This document shows, piece by piece, positions 21,670 through 32,604 of a stretch of 64,000 bases of DNA. The stretch spans positions 236,393,379 through 236,457,378 of the forward strand of contig CM061062.1 in NCBI GenBank assembly GCA_030762895.1, written 5' to 3'. Both the position numbers and the translations under genes were made by a program. The notes under the pieces are model-generated. The model searched no databases. It was given only the letters and a program-made list of their open reading frames with translations, and was not told where the DNA came from. Position 1 is the stretch's first letter. The number at the start of each line of letters is the position of its first letter. The DNA comes from Sophora flavescens (lineage: Eukaryota > Streptophyta > Magnoliopsida > Fabales > Fabaceae).

Positions 21670-22308
21670 ATGCAGTTCATGGAAAATTCGTATTATCCAC
21701 CTGATGAGGAAGCCTCAAGTCGCGCTTTGGAAGACAACTGGTGTTTGGGAGATTGCATGGATTTGATGGGTCATGTCACTCCAGCACAAGTTGATTACAT
21801 GACGGGAAGGCTTATATATAACTTCTCCGAGGAGGATTGGGAAACCTTTTGTTCATATTTGCCACCTCCACCACCATGTATGATTCCCATAGAGCCACAA
21901 GAATCAGCATTTGAGAAAAATCTGGCTGTAGGAATGGATCACAATGAAGATGAAGAGGTGGTGGTAGATGAACCACAAGAAGAGGGATTACCTTTCGTGC
22001 ATCCTTGGAGAGAAACAAGTGAGAAGACAGGGCATTTGGAAAGCACCACCATGCTTGCTGAATTTTCTGCATTAAATAAATATGTTGGCTTGCATGCATG
22101 TGTGGATACTGGTAAGTTAGCCCCTTCCACTTGTTTGTCAAACTTCCTAGTGAAAATGCCATTTGACTCGCTAGGAAGTAAGTGCATTAGTATAGTTGAA
22201 GAGGTCAATGGTGCTTTTACACACTGGCTGGGTGGAGTTGAGGATAAAGTCATACTACTGCTACAATCTCCACTCCAAATACCATTTGATCCAGGAGGAG
22301 GATCCTAG
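21670..22308 (+). CDS. LARD2 ORF of unknown function
   Basis: An intact ORF of about 212 codons (an in-frame ATG at 21646 adds eight). I prefer the start at 21670 or 21679 because MENSYYPPDEEASSR resembles the YYP-rich N-terminus of the LARD1/E ORFs. Visible features are a tryptophan-containing segment (LEDNWCLGDCMDLMGH, FSEEDWETFCSYL), a proline run (LPPPPPCM), an acidic patch (NEDEEVVVDEPQEEG) and a hydrophobic C-terminal half without a clear membrane segment. No Gag, protease or Pol motif is present. It sits where gag would be, between PBS and PPT. Homology with the LARD1/E ORF is not evident beyond position and the YYP start. Confidence 0.6.
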   Translation: MQFMENSYYPPDEEASSRALEDNWCLGDCMDLMGHVTPAQVDYMTGRLIYNFSEEDWETFCSYLPPPPPCMIPIEPQESAFEKNLAVGMDHNEDEEVVVDEPQEEGLPFVHPWRETSEKTGHLESTTMLAEFSALNKYVGLHACVDTGKLAPSTCLSNFLVKMPFDSLGSKCISIVEEVNGAFTHWLGGVEDKVILLLQSPLQIPFDPGGGS

Positions 22309-23886
22309 AACGTCAAGCTAGTGAGGTTAAAGAAGCGCTTATTGGGAGGCAACCCAACTTTTCTTAACCCTTCTCTTTAGTTGTTTTCATTTTTAGTTAG
22401 ATTTTGTTTTTGATTTTAACCTCTTGAATAATATGAGAAGCTCAAGAGGACAAATAATAAAGTGAGAATTGCCAAGTGATTTCAGGGAAAGAAGGAAGGG
22501 AGAGCAAGAATACAAGGAGAAGAGCAAAAAGGGCAGAGACAAGAAAGCCAACACCCGCTACCGCCTCGGTAAGCCGTTCCAACTTTTTTCATTTTTCTTC
22601 TCTCCAACTTTATTGTTTACATTGGGGACAATGTAAATTTTTAAGCTTGGGGTAGGGGTATTTTTGCATTTGCATCTGTTCATATTGCATTCATATAGTC
22701 TTGCATGATAGTTTGCATGATCACACAATTAGATTGCCCCTTGACTGAATTTTGTATCCAATTGTGAGAACTAAGTGCCCAATAATTTGTGATAGTGAAT
22801 TGTTGAACCCAATTTGTTATTCTTGTGATATGGCTGCAAATGAAAATGTTTGAGATAATCTTGGATAGTTAATAATTAGCATATGGTTCTTTGGATTTGT
22901 GTTTTTCATTGATGGTTGAACTACTAAATGTGAGATTTTGAGCCAAAGGGGTACTCACAAAATTTGACCCCATTCTTTGTGTTAGAGTGTTATTCCTCTT
23001 GGATGATTTTCTCTAGAACTTGAATTGAAACCATTTCGAAGCTTAACATTTTTGAAAACATTTTTGAAAATGATTGAGGCAATAGGTATTTTTCTGGCCT
23101 TCTGAGCTTTGAATGATGAAATGCTACCCCTTAGTTGCCCAATTTTGAGCTTGAAAGAAAAAAATGCTTTTCTTGGTACCCTGGAATGTTTTGATAAATA
23201 TGCTTGACAAGGGACCTTCTAAAGTATTACAAAAAGGGTGAAAAAGGTAGTTGAAAGTTTGGGAAAAGAATCAGAAAAAAAAATTCTCTTGAGTTGAAAA
23301 ATCTCCCCTTCTCCAAGAAAAATAAAAAGAAAAATAAAAAATAAAAAAATAAAAAAAATAAATAGAGAAGGGGATGACAAAAAGAAAAGTGAGAATTAAA
23401 AAGAAAAAGAAAGAAAAGAAAGGTGGAAAGTGAATTGAAACCCAAAAGGTATTTTAGAAGGTCATGCTTTACAAATGTTGATATGTTGTGTAGCCTTTTG
23501 AAATGTCCTTTATTGATTTCCCCACCTAACGATTAATCCCATGGCCACGTTATAGTCAAGCCTATGGTAGGATTCATTCCTTGAGGAAAATTGAGTGAAA
23601 TGTCTTATCCCCTAAACACTTGAGTGAGGTGAAAAAGAGAGCCAAGCAAATGAATAAGCTTGGGGTGACCTTCAGGTGACAAAGAGTGCCCAAATCAGTG
23701 AGAACATGAGTCTAAGGAACCTAAGACTCTAATTGGACTTGAATTGATCATCTCTTGCTGAATTGTTTGAATTGCTTATTACTTGGATCATTTACTCGGG
23801 TTCTGAGTTCACTATCCATGTTATGTTTATTCTTCTAGCCTTAGTGATTGCTTGAGGACAAGCAATTGAATAAGCTTGGGGTGATT
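22309..23886 (+). other. Non-coding 3' interior of LARD2 with three PPT-like sites
   Basis: Directly after the ORF comes GAAGCGCTTATTGGGAGGC (about 22334-22352), a word found behind the coding region of many Athila-like elements. ACATTGGGGACAATGTAAAT follows at 22619-22638. TAAGCTTGGGGT occurs near 22642, 23658 and 23871; the last abuts the 3' LTR and is the presumed PPT. An A-rich tract at 23270-23440 separates them. No gene is seen. Confidence 0.75.
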
Positions 23887-25303
23887 TGATAGTGTGATTT
23901 TACATGATATTTTATGTACACTTTTGCATGCATTTTTCATATAGATTAGGCATTCTTTATTTGATTTTTATTAGATTTTCCCTTGGAACAGGTGAAGCGG
24001 TTTCTGTGTGTTGTTTTGCAGAAATTGAAGGAGAACTGTGCATATTTGGCTATAATGAAGCTTGGATGATTTTGGAGCTTGAAAAGAGAAGAAATTGAGC
24101 CAAGCAGAACTTTGGAGATTCGCCCCGCGAGACTGGATTCTCCTCGCGACCCTGAAAGCTGACTGTTCCAGAAAATGCAAGTCTTTCTGATTCGCCTCGC
24201 GAACCTTGTCTCGCCTCGCGAACCTTGTCTCGCCTCGCGAGTCTGGAAACCAGAAGCCATCACGCCCAGGCCATGATGCTCCTCACGGGCATATTGGAGA
24301 ACCATTTTACTGGTTCGCGACGCGAAGACACTCTCGCCTCGCGAGAGACCATTTCTCAGCAACAGCAGATTTTAATATTCGCCTCGCGAGGAGCCATTCG
24401 CCTCGCGAGCGAGCGCAGAACTGATTGGTATAAGTTGTTGTTTTAGGGCAGAATTGGGAGCCCTGGGAGGATTCGAGGCAGACTTGGAGGCTACGGCTGG
24501 AAGAGGGTTCCAACCCTGAAGGGGGATGTTTTCCTTGCTCTGGGACTGAAAGAAGATTAGAGGACCCTCCTATGGAGTTTGCTTCATCCCTTCTCTCTTT
24601 CTCTTTGTATTCTCTTTTTATGAGTAGTTAAATCCCTGTTGTTGGGATTAGATGTAACCATACTGATTGTTCATGTATTTATCTTGACGGATTATTCTAT
24701 GTTCATGTCTTCATATTGGTGATTAATTTTCTGTGCTTAATGCTTGTTATGGCTAGCACCCCCATGACTCGATTTGTGTTTTGGTATGCAATGGGGACGT
24801 TCGTATCATAACCAGAATTGAATTTAATCACCTAGTAACCCTTTCATCTAGGAATGGAGTTAGGTTTGCTAGTAATCGCGTAATCCCTAATCTTAATGCA
24901 AATTCATTAATCTAGGCCACCTAAGGAATTAGGGTCTATTAGTGGATTTAGGCTCTTGCCATCCGAGGAATCGGGGTTTGAGTATTTTAGTGGATTGATT
25001 TTAATATCTGAAGCATGAATGGGAGGTATCTAGTCCTGATATTGCATGAGATAGAGGTTTGGTGAAGTCTAGTCCCAACATATCCTTTCTGCACTCCAAG
25101 TGTTTGTCAAAAGTCCCCAAAAAGACAAAAAGATTTTATTTCTTTTCTTTTGTTTGTTTTACTTCTCTTGATTAAAAGTTTAGTCTAGATAGTTTCCGAG
25201 TTTGCAAATTGGTACTTGACATCCAATCCCCGTGGATACGATAAACCGGTCTCACCACCGTATTACTTGCACGACTGGGTATACTTGCCCAGATTCGTCA
25301 ACA
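23887..25303 (+). repeat. 3' LTR of LARD2
   Basis: This matches 20147-21526 along its length. It is flanked on the right by TSD CCATG. Its GC array (24118-24420) has an additional copy of the CGCGAACCTTGTCTCGCCT word, and TATAAG lies at 24429. Confidence 0.94.
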
Positions 25304-25611
25304 CCATGATGGGAGAGCTTACCTTCTTTCTTAGAATTCAAATTAAACAATGCCAAGATGGAACCTTCATAAGCCAAACAAAGTATTGCAAGGAACTACT
25401 AAAGAAGTTTGGAATCGAAAGCGCAAAGGAAATGGCAACACCAATGAGTCCAGCCTGCTACTTGGACAAAGGTGAACATGGTAAATCTATAGATGTATCC
25501 AAGTATAGAGGTATTATCGGATCCTTACTTTATCTCACTGCAAGTAGGCCATATATAATGTTTAGTGTGTGTATGTGTGCAAGGTATCAAGCTAATCCAA
25601 AAGAATCATGA
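25304..25611 (+). pseudogene. pol: Copia X reverse transcriptase, C-terminal part
   Basis: This is the continuation of the RT frame after LARD2. It contains GELTFFLRIQIKQ, FISQTKYCKELLKKFG and YRGIIGSLLYLTASRPYIMF, standard copia RT thumb/connection motifs. The frame ends at YQANPKES followed by TGA at 25609. RNase H continues in a different frame at 25608, so a single-base shift separates them. Confidence 0.9.
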
Positions 25612-26144
25612 AGTATCTTTTAGGAACAAAAGAAATGGGGCTGTGGTATCCCAAGGGATCCACTTGCACATTAATAGGATATTCCGACTCTGACTTTACT
25701 GGATTCAAGTTAGATAGAAAGAGCACAAGTGGAACATGCCATTTATTAGGAAATTCCCTAGTGTCATGGTTTGGTAAAAAGCAAACTAGTGTGGCCTTAT
25801 CCACAGCTGAAGTAGAATATGTTGCAGCTGGGAGCTGTTGTGCTCAAATCCTATGGATGAAACAACAATTAATTGACTATGGTGTTTATCTGGATCATAT
25901 ACCAATAAAGTGTGATAACACTAGTTCAATTAATCTAACAAATAACCCAATTATGCACTCAAGAACCAAGCATATTGAAATTAGGCATCATTTTATCAGG
26001 GATCATATTCAAAGTGGTGATGTTATGATTGAACATATAGATACAACTAAGCAATTAGCTGATATATTCACCAAACCTCTAAATACGGAGAGTTTCTTCT
26101 TTATAAGAAGGGAACTTGGCATAATTGATCCTCAAAATAACTAA
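25608..26144 (+). pseudogene. pol: Ty1/copia RNase H of element X
   Basis: The RNase H domain degrades the RNA strand during reverse transcription. The 178 codons contain GYSDSDFTGFKLDRKSTSG, VALSTAEVEYVA (the family Glu), IKCDNTSSINLTNNPI and HSRTKHIEIRHHFIRDH, so the recognised acidic residues are present. The C-terminus TKQLADIFTKPL is the usual copia pol ending. The domain is intact in itself but detached from RT by a frameshift, hence the pseudogene call. Confidence 0.9.
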
Positions 26145-26808
26145 TAACAGATGGCACGCAAGGCAGCACAAGTTGCTGAAAATTATGAAGGACATGGGCA
26201 AGATGCTAAGCGTCCTTAGGTGTCTGTAATTTTTTTTTGTTGATATTTTGGATGTTTTGATGTATTGCATAAGTTCTGAAATGCTTTATTATCAATGAAT
26301 GGAAGACTGTTTTTTAAGATTGATTTCAATATTCTCCATAGTTTCTTTTTGATAATGACAAAGGGGGAGAAAGATGAACCATACATCTGAGATGAACTAG
26401 AAAGATGAACCATACATATGAGAAATATGCTCCATAAAAAAATGATGAACCATGCATTTTCTGATATGAAAATTTTTAATTCTCTAATAAAGGGGGAGAA
26501 ATATGAACCATAAAGATGAACCATGCATTTGCTGTAAATTTTTTCTCTCTAATATGTAATTTTTTCTTCTTCTCTGATACCTGAGTATGAACTGCTTTGA
26601 AAAGACATACTTGAACTTGTAATAAATGCAAGATGATTTTTTTTTTTTGATAATGATATGATAACACTTGATCTTTTGAAAGATATCAATGACACAGGGG
26701 GAGGACGAAAATAACTCAAGAACCATGCTTACTAAATAGCTGCACTCTGATTTCTTAATAACCAAGGTTAAGTATGGTAAGGTTTGTCATAATCAAAAAG
26801 GGGGAGTT
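26145..26808 (+). other. 3' spacer of copia X with PPT-like runs
   Basis: No gene is apparent. Purine runs recur: AAAGGGGGAGAAA near 26361 and 26489, CAGGGGGAGGACG near 26695, and AAAAAGGGGGAGTTTG directly before the 3' LTR at 26809 (the presumed PPT). GATGAACCAT words repeat between 26373 and 26525. This layout fits SIRE-like copia elements, in which several PPT copies follow pol. Confidence 0.75.
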
Positions 26809-28452
26809 TGTAAGACTAAGCCCTCATTCATGTTTTGATGTATGACAAACAAAGTGTATTTTGCATAAGATTTTTAATTTTGACTACGCACTCATTACGT
26901 GTTAAGTTGCATGCAAGATCACTCGTCCAACAAAGCAAAACTAGAGCTCGTCCAATGAAGTGAACCAAGAATGACGTCCAACAAAGTAAAGAGCTGAAGA
27001 CCAATGAACAAATAAAGAGCTCGTCCACTAAAGTACAACAAAGTAAAAAGCTGACGTCCACTGAAAGAACAAAGAAAGCGCGTCCACTAAAGGAACAACA
27101 AGTAAAAAGCTATCGTCCACTGAAAGAGCACATGAAGCGCGTCCACTGGAAGAAACAGAAGATCTCGTCTGCTAGCGTGGCACAAGAAGCACGTCCACTA
27201 GGAAAACAGAATATCTCGTATGCTATCGTGTCACTTGGAGAACGCGTCCACTGATGTAAAATAAGCACGCGTCCACTGATGTAAAAGAAGAACACGTCCA
27301 CTGAAAGTAACAAGAGCGCTCGTCTACTGATAGTAACACTTGGAGAGCTCGTCTACTGATGTAAAAAGGAAAGCTCGTCTTCTAACAGTAACACTTGGAG
27401 CTCGTCTACTAATGATACACGCTAAATTAGAAGCTCCGTCCACTTACATGATATATAAAGCTCGTCTACAAATTGGAGCTTGTCCAATTGCCTTGTGTTA
27501 GCACGCTCGTCTACCAGTTGGAGCCCGTCCAATAACCTTGAGCTAATACTCCCATCTGCTGACGTGGCAAATGGACGCGGATATTTTTCTCTTCAAATAA
27601 ACACGGATTAATTACTCTTCAAAAAGACTTGGCTATCCTTTCAGACGAAGACAGTTATATCCCAAGGACGCAATCTCTACAAAGATCAAACAGAATCACA
27701 TTTTGAGATCAAGAATCAAGAAAGCATATTTTGATAAATGAGATCCAAATCTGTCTTAAATGATCCCAACGGCTATAATTTGTCTTCTATATAAAGAGGG
27801 ATCAAAGGAACACTTTTCCACAACAACACAACAACAACACATACAATAAACGCAACTCATACTAATTGTGAAACAAAGTGCTTTATCTTTGAGAAAAGTG
27901 TGATAGTTAGAACTTCAATTTGTATTATCAGGCTTTTAGAGTCTTACTTCTACTCAATTATTTTCGTGAATTAGAGTGACTAAGAGAGGGTATCTCTTAG
28001 GGTTTAACAAGGATAGAATGGATCCTTGGGTTAAGAAAGCTAGTGTGCTTTCTGGAGATTTTTCAAGCAAGGAGGTTATCCTTGTGTTGCTGTAATTAGA
28101 ATTGTGTAAATTGCTGATTATAGTGAAGAAAACCACAGAGGTGTGGGACTGGATGTAGGCTTACCAGAGGAGGTAGCTGAACCTGGATAAATCGGTTTGC
28201 GTGTTCATCTTATCCCTAAACTCCATATACTTGTTAACTTGAATCTTTAATCTGCAATCTGTGTTAAAATCTGTTGTTACTACTTATAATTCTTCTTGTC
28301 ATCATCACGTGTTCCATAACCTAATTCTTGCGAATTAAAATTGAGTGAAAACCAATTTTCTTTAAAAGAAACACCGTTTTACTTTAAGTTGTTGAATAAG
28401 TTTTCAATATCTCAATTCACCTCCCCTCTTGAGACCGTAGCCACTACCAACA
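26809..28452 (+). repeat. 3' LTR of copia X
   Basis: The 1,644-bp LTR begins TGTAAGACTAAGCCC after the PPT and ends CTACCAACA. A GCTCGTCCACT-type repeat array (26930-27545) precedes the TATA box at 27788-27796. The region 27820-28340 is the transcribed leader. Confidence 0.88.
26930..27796 (+). promoter_or_regulatory. CGTCCACT repeat array and TATA box in copia X LTR
   Basis: About 20 copies of (G)CTCGTCCACT / GCGTCCACTGA spaced 20-45 bp apart run from 26930 to 27545. TATATAAAG follows at 27788-27796, with AAGAGGG after it. The copies vary at the flanks but hold the core CGTC(C/T)A. This is a candidate enhancer array, by inference. Confidence 0.6.
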
Positions 28453-28465
28453 TTTAGCTCTAGTT

Positions 28466-28774
28466 GTGATGCACCCTGAAGATCATTCAAGAACACTAAG
28501 CACTTTTCAAGAGTCTGCAGAAATCTCTAGGAAACAGACTCGGCCATCTAATATTGAAGAAGTTCTTGGAAAACTAGCTGATGAAAGGGTTGGCAAGTTA
28601 GTAGGTGAGAAGGTTCAAAAGTTGACTGAGAAGGTCAAGGAGGATGTCCATCAGCAAGTTCAAACCTCAATGGCTCCAACCTTAGAGATTGTGAATAAAA
28701 TGCTTGAATTCCTCGTGGACTTCAAGAAAAGTCAAGCTCAGAACCCTCCACCACCACCACCTCCTCCTGCTTAA
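28466..28774 (+). pseudogene. C-terminal fragment of copia Y post-pol ORF
   Basis: The 102 codons are open from the X junction. They are charged and heptad-like (EEVLGKLADERVGKLVGEK, LTEKVKEDVHQQVQ), consistent with a coiled coil, and end in a poly-proline tail of nine residues. The position between pol and the PPT is that of the extra ORF described in SIRE-like elements, but the sequence is too short for a firm call. The true start is upstream of copia X, outside the window. Confidence 0.5.
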
Positions 28775-28863
28775 TCTTTATTCTTTTTTATATTGACAAT
28801 GATGGTCCTCTCCTTTTACCTTTTTGACTGATGACAAAATGGGGGAGAAAGGAAAGAAAATAG

Positions 28864-28865
<2 letters not shown>

Positions 28866-28916
<51 letters not shown>
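28866..28916 (+). repeat. (AT)n microsatellite
   Basis: About 25 uninterrupted AT repeats lie in the 3' spacer of element Y. Confidence 0.95.
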
Positions 28917-28921
<5 letters not shown>

Positions 28922-29209
28922 AGTTTTTTTAAAAAAGCTTTTATGTGTTTGCATGTGTATATTATTTTCTACTTGCTAAACTGCTCTGATACTTATGTTT
29001 GCTTATTTGCTTTGATATCTACTGCTCTGATACTTATGTTTATTTATTCCCTTTTATAGACTCTAGTATGATAAGCTGTTGCACCTATCTGTTAACTTGT
29101 AATTCTGCTGAAGCATTTGAATGCTTTGTCTTAGGGAGAGCCCTACAAGCTCTCTTAGACTTTGCTTTTCAAATTTAATTAGTTTTGTCATCATCAAAAA
29201 GGGGGAGAT

Positions 29210-30830
29210 TGTTGGAACCAAAGTGGTTTTGGATTTAATAATCTCTAAGTTTTGATGCTAACAAAAAGATTAAATTTGCTTGGCAAAGTGTTAGTTGAGA
29301 TCTAACATGTGCTTTCAGTTATGCAGGAATACTTCAATATAAGTAAAATAAACTTTGGATAAGTTTTCATTGAAATATATGCGTCCACCCTTATAGACGG
29401 GCTGCTCAAATACTTTGGTAAAGTTACTTAGTTATTTAATTAAGTAGACTGATTTTCTAGAGTAGACGAGGCTCTAAATATTTGCTAGATGAATACCTAA
29501 ATAACTTGTTAGGTACAACAAGTCCAAAGAGATGATAATGAGCGTGTCCATCTTGCCACGTAAGCAGATGGAAGTAATTAGTTGAAGTAAATGAACTGAA
29601 AGAGAAAGTAATTTGGTAGACGAGCTCTAACAGCCACGTCACCAGACGGAGATCTTTATAACTCATTAAGAAATAGCAAGTCCGAAGACTTGTTAGACAA
29701 AAGGATATGCCACATCATCAAACGAGCCAAATAAAATTTTGAACAGAATTAGTCTCTCTTATAACTAAGAAGACGGAGTTCTTTTTAGACGAGCTCCATC
29801 CTTATAATGAATTAAATGCAATCCGAATATCTTGAATTTATTTCAAATGATTGATATTTATTTCAATAGAGTATTTTTTCTTCATATTTGTTTTATCTGC
29901 TTTAATGTTTCACCTTGTTGTAAAAGAAACATAGTACAAAAAAAATGCAAAAAGCAGAATCGTACAATAAGATACTGCAAAACGATCTGTGCGATGGCAA
30001 CTCTATGACTGAAAAAGCTGGATCATACACAAAAGAGGAACAACAAGTGCTCAAGCTACAATACTCAGAGGAGTGAACCTCCAATTTCATGCTACCTCGA
30101 TAACCAAGAGTATTATTCAGCATTGCTACAATCAAGCTATCAGTCACAACGGATTCTTGCATTAAATGTTATCTCTAAACGGGATTATTCAAAGTAATCG
30201 TTGAAGAAATACAAGTGAAGAAGAAGGTCACTATAAATAGAAGACCTCAAGTTCTGAAGAATGACTTTTTTGAACTTTTGACAATCAATAATCACTCATT
30301 CTAATATTCTTTCAAAAGCAAGAGTCTGTATTCTTTAGTTTGAATATTGTTGTAATATTCAACTGATCTCAAACTGGCATATCCTCACACATAGTGATTT
30401 AAGAAAATCAAACATTAAATCTCTTTGTTAGAGTTAGAGCCTGAAGATGGTTGGTGAGAAAGGAATACTTGTAGGTTAGAGAGATGTTGAATATTCGGTT
30501 GTAATCTATTTGGAGAAATAGTGGATAAATCCTTCAAGTCGAAGGGACTGGACGTAGCTCTTGGTTTGAAGAGAGTGAACCAGGATAAAATCCCTTGTGT
30601 GAATCTTCTATCCCATAACTCTTTAGTTTTATTTGCTTATACTAACTGTGGGGTTTTGATATTGCCTTTGTTAAAGTTTTTTAAAAAGGATTTTGGTCTT
30701 TGTGCTTGCTTCTGTTCCTAATCTCCTTGAGTGCAAATTTTTTTTTAAAGGTTGTTTTAAAAAATTATTAACAAACACAATTCAAGCCCCCCCCCCCCCC
30801 CCCTTCTTGTGTTTGCCTGTGTCAACTTCA
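29210..30830 (+). repeat. 3' LTR of copia Y
   Basis: The LTR begins TGTTGGAACCAAAG after the PPT at 29196-29209 and ends GTCAACTTCA, 1,621 bp in all. It carries scattered AGACGAGCTC / GCGTCCA words (29380-29800), TATAAATAG at 30232-30240 and a run of about 17 C at 30787-30803. Confidence 0.8.
29380..30240 (+). promoter_or_regulatory. GACGAGCTC words and TATA box in copia Y LTR
   Basis: GCGTCCACCC, GTAGACGAGGCTC, GCGTGTCCATC, GTAGACGAGCTC and TAGACGAGCTCC lie between 29380 and 29805, in both orientations. The box TATAAATAG is at 30232. They are the same core words as in the copia X LTR although the two LTRs are otherwise dissimilar. Confidence 0.5.
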
Positions 30831-31460
30831 GAGCCCAGTCAACATGGCATGTAAGGCAACAACATGGTTTAAATCTCTGATTTACATACTCACCATGTTA
30901 AATCGGGTCATGAAGTCCTTTAAAGATTCATCGGGCTTCTGTCTGAAGTTCATGAGTCTTGCTGAAGTCTTCTAGTGGGGTCGAATGGTTGCAAAGTGTG
31001 CGGCAAATTTCGTAGCAAATTCATCAAAGCGAAAATTTGAGGAAGGAGGTAACCTTGAATACCACACTAACACCACACCCTTTAAGGTGTTAGCGAGAAC
31101 ATTACATTTAACGACATCGGTGGCTATAGTCAGGAGCATTTGAATTTTGAAGTTTGTTAGGTGCTCTCCTGGGTCATTCGTCTCGTGGTATTTTATAATT
31201 TTCAACGCTCTAAAATTCTCCGAAAAAGCAGCTTCTATGACGTTGGTGGTGAAAGGGTGCTCTGTTTGTTGTGGCTGGGTATTTGGTGGTCTTGTTGGTT
31301 CTAGGGTATGGGGCATTCGATTTATGAATAGTGAGTGTGACTGGTTTCTCGGGTTGTTTGGGTTCCATTTTCTCCCACACGTTGCCACAATTCATCCATT
31401 TCTTCCCTCATCTCAGCGTTTTCGTGCCATAGGCGCTCCATCGCCCCCATCACCTCCATC
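30831..31460 (-). pseudogene. gag: Tat/Ogre-type Ty3/gypsy gag fragment (element T)
   Basis: On the minus strand, the N-terminus MERLWHENAEMREEMDELWQ (from about 31442) is followed by a frameshift. Gag motifs then follow: FRALKIIKYHETNDPGEHL, LANTLKGVVLVWYSRLPP and FATKFAAHF. An in-frame TAG at 30972 is followed by RLMNFRQKPDESLKDFMTRF, and another stop lies near 30890. The fragment ends exactly at the LTR of element Y. The domain order and wording fit plant Tat-lineage Gag. Dead copy. Confidence 0.8.
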
Positions 31461-31461
31461 G

Positions 31462-31990
31462 CCCATAGTGCGTGCCAAATGTTCTAGTGTCGAAACGAGG
31501 AAGGGTATTCCTAAGGAAATCTAGGTCAAAATAATTGTATAAGGGTTAGTACATCTTAAGTCCTCCCTTCACATGGAGCAAGTACCATCCTCTTATAGTT
31601 CACCCAAGGGATGAGAGAGGCGAGTTTGTTATATTAGGGAATCTTCTCAACGGTCTCGGTGGTTTATGGGTAGGGGAGAGGATTCTCTCAGGCATATCGA
31701 ATATGTCTAGAAGCTTTCCTAGGTGACGTGGCCTGGTGTGTAACTTGGGTGTGTAACTTGGGCATCCGAGTTCGAGTATTCGTGCCTAACTTGTGTGAAG
31801 AGTCTCTACCAAGCTAGTAAGTTGGGTGATTGTGCGAGAGTTCTCTCTTATCCGTTGTTGGTTGTTCGACCTCATTGATCACCACCTTTCGAGGTACCAA
31901 GGTGTGTGATCTCGAACTTGGTTCTCTCTATTAGGCCAATTCCTTGTGGGCTTTATGGATGTTATTCTTTGTAGGCTAGATTGCGCCAGG
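31462..31990 (-). repeat. Probable PBS and LTR end of element T
   Basis: The minus strand reads TTTGGCACGCACTATGGG (31479-31462), a decayed form of the TTTGGCGCCCACCGTGGGG-type PBS typical of Tat elements. TGTTCTAGTGTCG at 31480 (plus) would be the LTR end. Where the LTR stops on the right is unclear; 31990 is a guess from the change in composition. Confidence 0.45.
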
Positions 31991-32477
31991 TTGTAATCTC
32001 AATAGGAACAATAGCCCACCGACCAGTTTTAACTAAGAACAAAAAAACAAGAGTATATGTTCATCAAAAGGACATTATCACTTGTGCAACTACAATTTAC
32101 ACTGATAACAGTAGCCTTCAAAAAAAAATCCAATGCAGTTACGACAGAAATGGTATACAATAATTTGCACTCAAAGAATACATAGCACACAAACATAGAT
32201 CTCTGTAAATAGGTCATAACAACCATGATTCTACTAAAATTAGACCATCAAAATGCAGTGACACAAACTTGTATATGAAATTACAAAGTACAATAATAAG
32301 GAATAATTGTTTTTATTGCAGTCAAAATAATACAAGTATTAGGATGTCAGTATTCACCTTAACAACTTAAATATTTTTTTTTTAAAAAAAACACAAGCAA
32401 CAACTAGAAAACAGAGAATTTTGATCTCCTTTACCTTCCATACGAGCTTACTATCAAGGCACCTCCAGCGTGGCTTG
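31991..32477. other. Unassigned sequence left of element B
   Basis: This is AT-rich sequence with no convincing ORF. On the minus strand the last 45 bases before element B are followed by GTAAAGGAG (about 32443-32435), so a short exon ending in a splice donor is conceivable. That is speculation. Confidence 0.3.
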
Positions 32478-32509
32478 TGTAACGCCCCGTTTTTCATAAA
32501 TAAGCTTAA

Positions 32510-32512
<3 letters not shown>

Positions 32513-32600
<88 letters not shown>
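32513..32600 (+). repeat. (AT)n(GT)n compound microsatellite
   Basis: About 14 AT units are followed directly by about 30 GT units, inside the 5' LTR of B. The equivalent site in the 3' LTR has expanded to about 450 bp (38368-38815). Confidence 0.95.

Positions 32601-32604
<4 letters not shown>

Larger units (their letters stand above)
20147..25303 (+). mobile_element. LARD2: non-autonomous LTR element with tRNA-Asp PBS
   Basis: This 5,157-bp element is flanked by TSD CCATG (20142-20146 and 25304-25308). Its LTRs are 20147-21526 and 23887-25303, and the interior is 2,360 bp. The LTRs look nearly identical apart from small indels: the GC array is expanded by one unit in the 3' LTR, and there is an extra CTCTTTGTATT stretch near 24600. 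The interior has PBS, one ORF (21670-22308) and repeated PPT-like sites, and no gag or pol. Excision in silico restores the copia RT reading EMSM|GELTFFL. Confidence 0.95.
10649..28452 (+). mobile_element. Ty1/copia element X, host of two nested LARDs
   Basis: Reading left to right: LTR tail (10649-10758), PBS-like site, gag, protease, integrase, RT, RNase H, a spacer with PPT-like runs, and a full 3' LTR (26809-28452). The order protease-integrase-RT-RNase H defines Ty1/copia. Removing LARD1 (12610-17629) and LARD2 (20147-25303) restores continuous gag and RT sequence. Both LTR copies share the terminal block from GTGAAAACCAATTTTC to CCACTACCAACA. The element is dead: stops, frameshifts and a catalytic substitution are visible. 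It lies inside element Y. Confidence 0.9.
28453..30830 (+). mobile_element. Ty1/copia element Y (SIRE/Maximus-like), 3' end only
   Basis: Starting directly at the right end of X are the end of an ORF, a spacer with TGACAAAATGGGGGAGAAA, a PPT (AAAAAGGGGGAGATT) and a full LTR (29210-30830) ending in a C-run and CTTCTTGTGTTTGCC. A C-tract near the LTR end and multiple purine tracts after pol are features of SIRE/Maximus elements. X inserted into Y, so Y's body lies outside the window on the left. Y itself abuts a broken Tat gag at 30831, so it inserted there. Confidence 0.75.

Noticed and set aside
28466..28774. Independent host gene with a poly-proline tail
   Set aside because: It begins exactly at the copia X junction and leads into the PPT and LTR of copia Y, so it is the end of a Y ORF.
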